A stretch of DNA of 27,484 bases, taken from positions 1-27,484 of the forward strand of contig JBBSGT010000016.1 of assembly GCA_038253825.1 (NCBI GenBank). Direction: 5' to 3'. Every line of letters starts with the position of its first letter. Within the stretch, counting starts at the first letter, position 1. The notes below the pieces were generated by a model. That model ran no database searches. It had not been told where the DNA came from and saw only the letters and a program-made list of their open reading frames with translations. Positions 22,101 through 27,484 of this stretch are shown here, in pieces. The position numbers were made by a program, and so were the translations under genes. Origin of the DNA: JACDET01 sp038253825. Its GTDB lineage: Bacteria > Patescibacteriota > Microgenomatia > Levybacterales > UBA12049.

Positions 22101-23011
22101 GAACTTGCTTTTTCAGCTTCAGTTCGGAGATTGGCAATCAAGGTTGGGATATCAAGTCGACTGACTACGTCGAGCAAAGCTTCTGAACCGGTTTTGATCG
22201 TAAAGAAAATCGGTATATCATATTCAAGCAATTTAAAGTATTCGTCTTCAGACAAAACACTTCCGACACGAAGACTCTTTAAGAGTTTGGTGAACGTATC
22301 AGCAATTTCATCAAGCTTCTTTGATTCGTTTTCGAGTGATTCTGAAGTTCGAGTCAAACGCTGTCTTACTGAGAGATCAATTTCTTGTTCGATCAATTGA
22401 CGCTGTTCAGGTGAACTCTTCTTTGCTGTTGCTTCTTTTTTCTTCTCTTCAGCTTCCTTGTTGATCTTTTCAGTCTCTGTATCCAATCGCTCTTGCAAGC
22501 CATCTTTTCGCTTAGTAATGGTATCAACAAATGTTTCGAGAGCTTCTTTTTTCTTCGCTTCATCAATATTGGTTAACAAATAGGAAGCATAGTAAATGAT
22601 TGATTCAAGACTCTTTTGCTGGACGTCGAGCAAAAGTGAGAGTGCGCTTGATGCCCCTTTGAAAAACCATACGTGCGCAACGGGTGATGCAAGGGTGATG
22701 TGACCAAGTCTTTCGCGTCGCACACGAGAGAGTGTCACTTCAACACCACATTTGTCACAGACGATTCCTCGGTAACGGATTCTTTTGTATTTCCCACAAT
22801 AACATTCCCAGTCTTTCGTAGGACCAAATATTCTCTCGTCAAAGAGACCGTCTTTTTCTGGTCGAAGTGTACGATAATTAATCGTTTCAGGCTTGGTCAC
22901 TTCTCCGTATGACCAATTCATAATATCTTCATTTTTGGCCAATAAGAGTTTGAGTGACTTAAAGTCAGCAATGTTAAGATCTTTTAATAAATTTTTGTTT
23001 TTCTTATCCAT
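19169..23011 (-). CDS. rpoC: DNA-directed RNA polymerase subunit beta'
   Basis: Catalytic large subunit of RNA polymerase, 1280 aa. The N-terminal zinc site has all four cysteines (CYCGKYKR, then VCDKCGVEV). The Mg-binding NADFDGD is at 548-554 with Asp550/552/554. The second zinc site is CGTTNG, then CALPYGLCASC. The trigger loop reads TMRVRHYGG with Met998, Arg999 and His1002, where most bacteria have TMRTFH. The C terminus continues past the usual LIPAG-like end into an acidic Glu/Ser/Pro tail of about 40 residues. It follows rpoB by 48 bp, with a 10-bp inverted repeat at the junction. Confidence 0.98.
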   Translation of the reverse strand: MDKKNKNLLKDLNIADFKSLKLLLAKNEDIMNWSYGEVTKPETINYRTLRPEKDGLFDERIFGPTKDWECYCGKYKRIRYRGIVCDKCGVEVTLSRVRRERLGHITLASPVAHVWFFKGASSALSLLLDVQQKSLESIIYYASYLLTNIDEAKKKEALETFVDTITKRKDGLQERLDTETEKINKEAEEKKKEATAKKSSPEQRQLIEQEIDLSVRQRLTRTSESLENESKKLDEIADTFTKLLKSLRVGSVLSEDEYFKLLEYDIPIFFTIKTGSEALLDVVSRLDIPTLIANLRTEAEKASSQRYLRIVKRLRLLENMRKADVTPAAMITSVLPVIPPDLRPMVQLSGGRFATSDLNDLYRRVINRNNRLKHLLSLGAPEIILRNEKRMLQESVDALIDSSQRSSQSLSSTLRSLSDMLRGKQGRFRQNLLGKRVDYSGRSVIVVGPELKLNQCGLPKEMALEMFKPFILREVIVRGLATNIKSAKRYIEKRPPEVFDILEEITKNHPVLLNRAPTLHKLGIQAFYPVLIEGAAIQLHPCVCAGYNADFDGDQMAVHIPLSQKAQEEAIELMMPNHNLLKPASGDPITLPNKEMATGTYYLTTIDESLRKSEEDQPHFSNTNSALMAFDMDKIRMREPVQVRVTDHKGNVSVIETTVGRIRLNELLPEDFGYVNESVNAGGIKKIIIRSMKLYSGDVVAALIDKIKSLGFYGATISGISVAVFDNEIVPEKDKMIGEGDKKVKLIDEEYKQGLITLSEKKRLSNDVWMKVTNEVGDLTWKALKPSNPIKISIDSGGSRAGLEQLKQLSALRGLIVDPMGKIVELPVKSNFREGLSIFEYVASARGSRKGLTDSALKTANAGYLTRRLVDVAHEVIIREEDCGTTNGIQIVRGEKERTPAFTDRLMGRVLAENALSKSKKVVIKAGEEVNEENANLLEENEVEEVMLRSPLTCALPYGLCASCYGWDLSTKKRIGLGVPVGVMAAQSIGEPGTQLTMRVRHYGGVVMSDVTQGLPRVEELFEMRTPKNMASVSEITGKVKLEATDEGTHIHVKNTKIKPIESKEYFVPLSATLRVQDGEEINAGTPLAEGDLDPKEVLKIGGLLMVQRYLITEVQKVYESQGIGISDKHFEVIIRKMSDKIIVESVGDTALIPGDYVTKARFEEMNAEVLSEGGEPATGRQVILGITKSALFSDSWLSAASFQETTKVLTEAALEGRVDKLLGLKENVIIGRLIPVAGMSGEMETEVESGEAPSGESEGSTTPEPVAQEQPEAIPAKTV

Positions 23012-23031
23012 AACTTTTTATGTTGAACAAC

Positions 23032-23065
23032 GATTAATGATCTCTTTATTCTTTAATCATTAATC
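23032..23065 (-). other. Inverted repeat at the rpoB-rpoC junction
   Basis: Perfect 10-bp arms GATTAATGAT and ATCATTAATC with a 14-nt loop. The rpoB stop codon lies inside the upstream arm (in mRNA sense). There is no U-run, so a terminator is unlikely; an RNA processing or stability element is possible. Confidence 0.5.
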
Positions 23066-26000
23066 TACTTTACCACTCGTTTCTGTTTGTTCTTTACTTT
23101 CTTCTGTTAATGCTTCTTCAGCTGTCAGATCACTATCTGCTGGTTCAGCTTCTACTTCGGGAACAGTAACTGCATCAAGTGAAACTTCCAAATCTTTGAC
23201 TTCAGCTTTTACTGATTCTGCAACGTCTTCAGCTTTTTCCACAACTTCTTCCTTCTCAGCAATCGCTCCCATCGGAACGACATTCAAACCAAGTGACTGC
23301 AATTCTTTAATTAAAACCTTGAATGATTCCGGAACTTTTGGTGTTGGGATATCTGTTCCCTTAACAATCGCTTCGAAAGCTTTTGCTCGGCCGACGACAT
23401 CATCTGATTTAATCGTCAACATTTCCTGCAAGATATATCGTGCTCGGTGAGCTTCAAGAGCCCAAACTTCCATTTCCCCAAGTCTCTGACCACCCATTTG
23501 TGCTTTACCTCCAAGTGGTTGCTGGGTAACAAGTGAGTATGGTCCGGTTGAACGAGCATGCGTCTTATCTTCAACCATGTGGATAAGCTTCATGATGTAT
23601 TCTATACCAACGACCACTGGATTTTCAAATGGTATTCCGGTCTTTCCATCGATAAGCTGTACTTTTCCGTTCACAGGAAGGCCTGCTTGTACGAGCAAAT
23701 CAATCATTCGCGACTCATCAATCTTCTCAAATGCCGGCGCACCGACTTTAATACCAAGTCTTTGTGCTGCAAATCCGAGATGTGCCTCCAAAATCTGTCC
23801 CAAGTTCATACGAGCCAAGATAGACACTGGTGAAATGATGATATCGATCGGCGTACCGTCATCCAGATGTGGCATATCAGCAATCGGAAGGATTCGAGAA
23901 ATAATACCTTTGTTTCCGTGACGTCCTGCTAACTTATCTCCAACTGAAACGTGGCGAAGTTGTGCAACTTCAACGATAACTTTTCGCATTGTTCCAGGGT
24001 CCAATTCGTCGCCTGCTTTGCGATCAAGCATTTGGATTGAGATTACTGTCCCTCGCTCACCGTGAGGCATTCGAAGACTCGTGTCTCGGACTTCACGTGC
24101 TTGCTCACCAAAGATTGCTCGGAGTAATCGTTCTTCAGCCGTCAATTCAGTCTCACCTTTTGGCGCGATCTTACCGACCAAGATATCCCCCGGTGAAACT
24201 TCAGAACCAAGAACGACAATACCGGTTTCGTCCAAATTAGCGAGATCTTCTTCAGAGACATTTGGAATATCGCGAGTTGTTTCTTCAGGTCCGAGTTTGG
24301 TTTCGACAACTGCAGCTTCATATTTTTCAATATGCATACTTGAAAGCACATTTTCTTTGACTAAGTTGTCTGAGATAACGATCGCGTCTTCATAGCCCAA
24401 CCCGTCAAGTGAAGCATAAGCGATCAGCAAATTACGACCCAAAGCAAGTTCTCCTTTCTCACTTGAAGGACCGTCGATTAAGACATCGCCTTGTTTGACA
24501 ACTTGTCCTTCTGAAACGAGCGTTCGCTGTGTATATGCTGTTGCTGCTGAAGTTCGATCAAATGTCTCCACATTAAAGGTAACTTTGTCATTAACATTCT
24601 TGCCTTCCAGAATAACTTTATCAGAATCTGCATATGCAATTCTTCCGTCAAAAGGAGCGTGGATAACCCGACCCATGACACTTGAGATTGCGGCTTCCAT
24701 ACCTGTGCCAACGACTGGACTTTGTGGGTTGATAAGTGGCACCGCTTGACACTGCATGTGCGTTCCCATCAGTGCACGGTTCGCTTCGTCATGAGCGATG
24801 AATGGAATCAAAGACGCTGATGTTCCGACAACTTGGCGAGGAACGACGTCAATGTATTGGATCATTTCGCGATCAATTTCACTAAAGTCACCTCGATGGC
24901 GAACAGGCACACGCTCATCAAGAATTTCACCATCTTCTGAGATGTTAATACTTGCGTGTGTGATGTATGCATCTGCTTCGTCATCTGCAGTTATATAAAC
25001 AACTTCATTACTGACACGCACTTTTTTACCGTCTTTGATAACTTTTTTGTATGGTGATTCCAAGAATCCGTATTCATTTACGCGAGAATAAAGAGCAAAA
25101 TAGGTAACCAAACCAATGTTTGGACCTTCAGGACTTCGGATAGGATCAATACGACCATATTGTGAACTGTTTATATCACGAATGGAGAAGGCTGCGCGCT
25201 CTCGGGAGATACCACCGGTTCCCATAACAGTCAGACGATTTAAGTTGTCGATTTCTGAAAGTGGATTGGTTTGGTCAAGAATTGTGGAGAGCTGTGAGGT
25301 ACGGAAGAATTCGTTAATTGCCGCCATAATCGGACGTGCGTTAATAAGGTTACCGACGGTAACCGGCACGTCAGCTTGGAGAAGTGACATTCTTTCCTTA
25401 ATACTTCGCTCAACTCGAAGAACTCCAACTCGGAATGCGTTGAGCGCCACCAATTCTCCGACACTTCGGACACGTCGGTTGGAAAGACTGTCGATGTCAT
25501 CAGTTGTTCCCTTACCATCTTCAAGCATCATAAGATAGGCTAGTGTCGCGATAATATCATCAAGTGCGAGGACGTGCTCTTCGGACTGTACAAAATTTGG
25601 AACATTTTTCAAACGTTTGTTGATTTTGTACCGACCGACGACCCCGAGATCATAGCGTCGGTTGTTAAAGAAAAGATTGGTAAAGTATTCACGAACTTTA
25701 TCAAGAACAACTGGTTCTCCCGGATGCATCTTTCGGAAGATTTCAATTAAAGCTTCAGTTTCGTTGGTAGTTTCATCTTTTTGCAATGTGTTTGTTATCA
25801 AGGCTTCCCCACTTTCTCCTGCGATATCTTTGAACTTTGCTTTGATTGCTTCGTTATCTGAGATCCCCAGAGCCCTGAGGAAGGTTGTTGCCAAGAACTT
25901 TCTGCGGCGGTCAATCTTCACGGTTATTGTGCCGTAACGAGTTGTCGCAAATTCAAGCCATGAACCATGAACTGGTCGGATTTCTGTTGAATACAAGGTC

Positions 26001-26470
26001 TTTCCAGTGATAGGGTCTTGTGTTCCGGTGAAGAAAACACCTGAAGAACGAACGAGCTGATTAACAACCGCGCGCTCAATACCATTGACAACAAATGTTC
26101 CACGGGTTGTCATCTGAGGAATATCTCCCAAGAAAACTTCTGCGTCATGCGTTTCATTGGTCTTTTTATTTGTGAGTGTGACACCAACTGTTAACGGAGC
26201 ATTGTATGTCAAGCCTTTGACAAGTGCTATTTCAGGATCGTTAGTAGGTTTACCAATTTTGTGTTCATGGAAAGTAAGCATCCAGTTCTTACCAGTGAAG
26301 TCTTCAACTGAAGATACTTCTTGAAGAATTTCACCAATTCCCTTTTCTTGGAAAAGTTTGTACGATGCTTTTTGAATCGCCAAAAGATCTAGTTTTGGTA
26401 AGTCTTTGTAGTCTTTCCCCCAGTTTTGGCGAATATCAGTTGTGTTGGTTACATCTAATTGCTTTGGCAT
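23060..26470 (-). CDS. rpoB: DNA-directed RNA polymerase subunit beta
   Basis: Second largest RNA polymerase subunit, 1136 aa. Conserved blocks appear in order: the N-terminal lobe with FVVNGIERAVVNQLVRSSGVFF, the rifampicin region around 389-417 (SQLSTILDQTNPLSEI), YGRIDPIRSPEGPNIGLV, and GYEDAIVISD. These are followed by RHGNKGIISRILP, and KAQMGGQRLGEMEVWALEA near the end. The rifampicin pocket differs from E. coli at several contact positions (see findings). After the normal end (LQSLGLNVVPMGA) there is an acidic extension of about 67 residues with 23 Asp/Glu. It is first in rpoBC with its own promoter and structured leader. rplJ/rplL are not upstream. Confidence 0.98.
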   Translation of the reverse strand: MPKQLDVTNTTDIRQNWGKDYKDLPKLDLLAIQKASYKLFQEKGIGEILQEVSSVEDFTGKNWMLTFHEHKIGKPTNDPEIALVKGLTYNAPLTVGVTLTNKKTNETHDAEVFLGDIPQMTTRGTFVVNGIERAVVNQLVRSSGVFFTGTQDPITGKTLYSTEIRPVHGSWLEFATTRYGTITVKIDRRRKFLATTFLRALGISDNEAIKAKFKDIAGESGEALITNTLQKDETTNETEALIEIFRKMHPGEPVVLDKVREYFTNLFFNNRRYDLGVVGRYKINKRLKNVPNFVQSEEHVLALDDIIATLAYLMMLEDGKGTTDDIDSLSNRRVRSVGELVALNAFRVGVLRVERSIKERMSLLQADVPVTVGNLINARPIMAAINEFFRTSQLSTILDQTNPLSEIDNLNRLTVMGTGGISRERAAFSIRDINSSQYGRIDPIRSPEGPNIGLVTYFALYSRVNEYGFLESPYKKVIKDGKKVRVSNEVVYITADDEADAYITHASINISEDGEILDERVPVRHRGDFSEIDREMIQYIDVVPRQVVGTSASLIPFIAHDEANRALMGTHMQCQAVPLINPQSPVVGTGMEAAISSVMGRVIHAPFDGRIAYADSDKVILEGKNVNDKVTFNVETFDRTSAATAYTQRTLVSEGQVVKQGDVLIDGPSSEKGELALGRNLLIAYASLDGLGYEDAIVISDNLVKENVLSSMHIEKYEAAVVETKLGPEETTRDIPNVSEEDLANLDETGIVVLGSEVSPGDILVGKIAPKGETELTAEERLLRAIFGEQAREVRDTSLRMPHGERGTVISIQMLDRKAGDELDPGTMRKVIVEVAQLRHVSVGDKLAGRHGNKGIISRILPIADMPHLDDGTPIDIIISPVSILARMNLGQILEAHLGFAAQRLGIKVGAPAFEKIDESRMIDLLVQAGLPVNGKVQLIDGKTGIPFENPVVVGIEYIMKLIHMVEDKTHARSTGPYSLVTQQPLGGKAQMGGQRLGEMEVWALEAHRARYILQEMLTIKSDDVVGRAKAFEAIVKGTDIPTPKVPESFKVLIKELQSLGLNVVPMGAIAEKEEVVEKAEDVAESVKAEVKDLEVSLDAVTVPEVEAEPADSDLTAEEALTEESKEQTETSGKVD

Positions 26471-26508
26471 CGTGAGTTTGGTCGGCAGGGTACTCTAAAC
26501 ATGAAATA

Positions 26509-26539
26509 GAAGATACGCCGGGAATCCCCTTGTATCTTC
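26509..26539 (-). other. Hairpin in the rpoB leader
   Basis: An 8-bp perfect stem (GAAGATAC/GTATCTTC), a 3x3 internal loop, then GGG-AAT-CCC closing a triloop. It lies in the middle of the predicted leader of about 84 nt, between promoter and rpoB ATG. No U-run follows, so it is not a simple terminator. A control element is possible. Confidence 0.5.
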
Positions 26540-26560
26540 ATGTAAAATGAGAGCTTGTTC

Positions 26561-26590
26561 TTTATATCATATACACTTTATCCTTGTCAA
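26561..26590 (-). promoter_or_regulatory. rpoB promoter
   Basis: Minus-strand perfect TTGACA (26585-26590), an 18-bp spacer, TATAAA (26561-26566). The start is expected near 26554. The -35 lies in the palindrome CCTTG-T-CAAGG (26582-26592) shared with the divergent promoter. Confidence 0.7.
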
Positions 26591-26612
26591 GGCTTTTTGT
26601 ATTTGATAAGAT
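26584..26612 (+). promoter_or_regulatory. Promoter of the DUF5678-like gene
   Basis: TTGTCA (26584-26589), a 17-bp spacer ending TGA, TAAGAT (26607-26612): an extended -10 nine bases before the ATG at 26622. Its -35 overlaps that of rpoB on the other strand. Confidence 0.6.
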
Positions 26613-26621
26613 GAATCTATC

Positions 26622-26813
26622 ATGATACCGTTAGAAGAGCTTGCAAAGCATTCGGACAAATATATAATCACGAATAAGGAAGAAACGAAAATTCTAGCGT
26701 CTGGAAAAACGATTAAGACTGTCATGAAAAAAGTGGAAAAAATGAATGAGAAAGATGCAGTATTAACATATATTCCCCCCATCAATAAAACCTTGACCTT
26801 AAAATGTCTATAA
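26622..26813 (+). CDS. DUF5678-like small protein
   Basis: 63 aa with the pattern of DUF5678 proteins: LEELAKHSDKYIITN, then KILASGKTIKTVMKKVEK, then DAVLTYIPP. That is a short beta strand pair, the ASGKT turn, an amphipathic helix and a final strand ending in a PP pair. The function of the family is unknown. It is not a shadow ORF: it has its own extended -10 promoter and a nearly leaderless start. Its stop overlaps the next ATG by 10 bp, the arrangement of a coupled two-gene unit. Confidence 0.6.
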   Translation: MIPLEELAKHSDKYIITNKEETKILASGKTIKTVMKKVEKMNEKDAVLTYIPPINKTLTLKCL

Positions 26814-27040
26814 TTACATTTGATTACTATCTCTTTCCCTATGTCCATGAGAAAAAGCTTTTACCATTGTATGTTCCCATAGTTCGTTTAAGATTGAGCT
26901 CAGGGCAAAGATTGCTCTCCAGGGTTCAAAGATTACTATTCGAGCAATTTTTTAATGGGGTCAAAATAGTATTCTTGCCAGTCATTAATATCTTTCTGCT
27001 CGTCTATAATATTACCTGCATAGACCATATATACCGTTGA
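26804..27040 (+). pseudogene. Coupled ORF after DUF5678-like gene, probably truncated
   Basis: The ATG at 26804 overlaps the preceding stop by 10 bp, which suggests translational coupling. The first 35 residues (ITFDYYLFPYV, then LLPLYVPIVRLRLSS) resemble the first strands of retropepsin-like aspartyl proteases, which I recall as frequent partners of DUF5678 genes. The expected D-S/T-G-A catalytic motif does not follow in any frame. From 26936 the frame runs antisense into the SRPBCC gene and looks non-coding. I read it as a gene remnant; it could also be spurious. Confidence 0.3.
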
Positions 27041-27313
27041 AGTATCACCATTTTCTTCGAAGGTAAATCGAACAGTATATTTCCATTCTGGATTGTCGTG
27101 ACCATACCAATCTTGTTCCAAAAGTTTTTCAGGAATAATTTTCGTATTTATGCCATGAATGTCCCCATCCCAGTAACTAAATTTGCCCCCTTCATGAGCA
27201 TCTACTTCAGCTGGACCTGCTCCCCATTGCTCAGCAACTGAGGCATCCGTAAGTGCTTGCCAAACTTTGGCGACTGGCGCTTTGATAATATAAGTTTGCT
27301 CAAGTTGTTTCAT
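26936..27313 (-). CDS. SRPBCC / AHSA1-like domain protein
   Basis: A 125-aa START-like (SRPBCC superfamily) protein of the AHSA1 type, a small helix-grip cavity fold that usually binds hydrophobic ligands; the actual ligand is unknown. The N terminus QTYIIKAPVAKVWQALTDASVAEQWGAG is the classic first strand and helix with the A/P-x-x-V-W-x-A-L-T-D motif. The middle has GGKFSYWDGDIHG, then a strand, then WKYTVRFTFEE. The C-terminal long helix starts at DWQEYYFDPIKKLLE. It is a complete single domain. The gene lies at the right end of the window, convergent with the DUF5678 unit. Confidence 0.85.
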   Translation of the reverse strand: MKQLEQTYIIKAPVAKVWQALTDASVAEQWGAGPAEVDAHEGGKFSYWDGDIHGINTKIIPEKLLEQDWYGHDNPEWKYTVRFTFEENGDTSTVYMVYAGNIIDEQKDINDWQEYYFDPIKKLLE

Positions 27314-27344
27314 TGTTGTTTTATCTCCACTATTCTACTCCAGT

Positions 27345-27373
27345 TATATAGCAACCGCAAAACAGAATGTCAG
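27345..27373 (-). promoter_or_regulatory. Possible promoter of the SRPBCC gene
   Basis: Minus-strand CTGACA (27368-27373), a 17-bp spacer, TATATA (27345-27350). GGAG lies about 11 bp before the ATG, a little far for a ribosome site. The remainder of 27374-27484 holds nothing I can identify. Confidence 0.4.
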
Positions 27374-27484
27374 ATTTGATAGGGGAAAAATTGGTTATTC
27401 GTTAGCTGTATAAATTTTTGTTTTGTCTCCTCAAAATTTTTATCCTGGTTGTTTGACAGTTTGTCTTTTGTCGTATTCCAGACA

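Noticed and set aside
1..27484. tRNA, rRNA, CRISPR arrays, insertion sequences, intrinsic terminators
   Set aside because: Intergenic gaps were read for tRNA-like arms, regularly spaced repeats, terminal inverted repeats with transposase genes, and GC stems with T-runs; none was convincing.

Overview
This is a 27.5 kb, AT-leaning bacterial chromosome segment. It is dense (gaps mostly under 150 bp) and mostly housekeeping. It uses the standard bacterial code, because TGA is a genuine stop, for example in hicB. The mix of features suggests a Patescibacteria/CPR-type genome, most likely of the Microgenomates kind: an S20 protein with a long lysine-rich tail, an extracellular cohesin-like/PKD protein with a single anchor, many very short transcription units, almost no Shine-Dalgarno sequences, and broken-up ribosomal operons. 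That placement is inference; no rRNA or marker tree is available here.

Layout, left to right. (1) A 3'-truncated DUF4338 (Druantia DruA-like) gene at the left edge. (2) secA and serS on the minus strand, then rpsT (bS20), divergent from murJ. (3) A heat-shock unit on the minus strand, groES-groEL plus a HAD-family hydrolase, headed by a canonical promoter and a degenerate CIRCE (HrcA operator) with the correct 9-nt spacer. (4) A plus-strand cohesin/PKD surface protein and an RBBP9-like serine hydrolase, separated by a short GC-rich dyad repeat. (5) A divergent pair: a nucleoside-deoxyribosyltransferase-like protein with a C-terminal ribbon-helix-helix, and an EamA transporter, with a perfect 14-bp palindrome over the regulator's start codon. 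(6) An aldose-1-epimerase-like gene behind lepA, divergent from a membrane-anchored cyclophilin. (7) An unrecognised protein of about 199 aa, then hicB-hicA-Nudix as a tight operon. (8) rpsL-rpsG without fusA/tuf. (9) rpoB-rpoC without rplJL upstream, with hairpins in the rpoB leader and at the rpoB/rpoC junction. (10) A DUF5678-like small protein, a translationally coupled truncated ORF, and an SRPBCC (AHSA1-like) protein.

Two themes stand out. First, transcription and translation signals: about ten genes have a -10 hexamer (often an extended TGn -10) ending only 6-10 nt before the start codon, which predicts leaderless or nearly leaderless mRNAs. A clear Shine-Dalgarno was seen only at hicB. 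Second, target-site variation in conserved machinery: RpoB differs at several rifampicin-pocket positions, S12 carries arginine at the lysine-88 position linked to streptomycin, and RpoC has an altered trigger-loop motif. Both RNA polymerase large subunits also end in acidic tails.

The best candidate for an undescribed system is the NDT-like/RHH regulator paired with the EamA exporter and the palindrome between them. The Nudix gene embedded in a hicBA operon is second. No tRNA, rRNA, CRISPR array, complete insertion sequence or convincing intrinsic terminator was seen, and no gene-free stretch exceeds about 225 bp.
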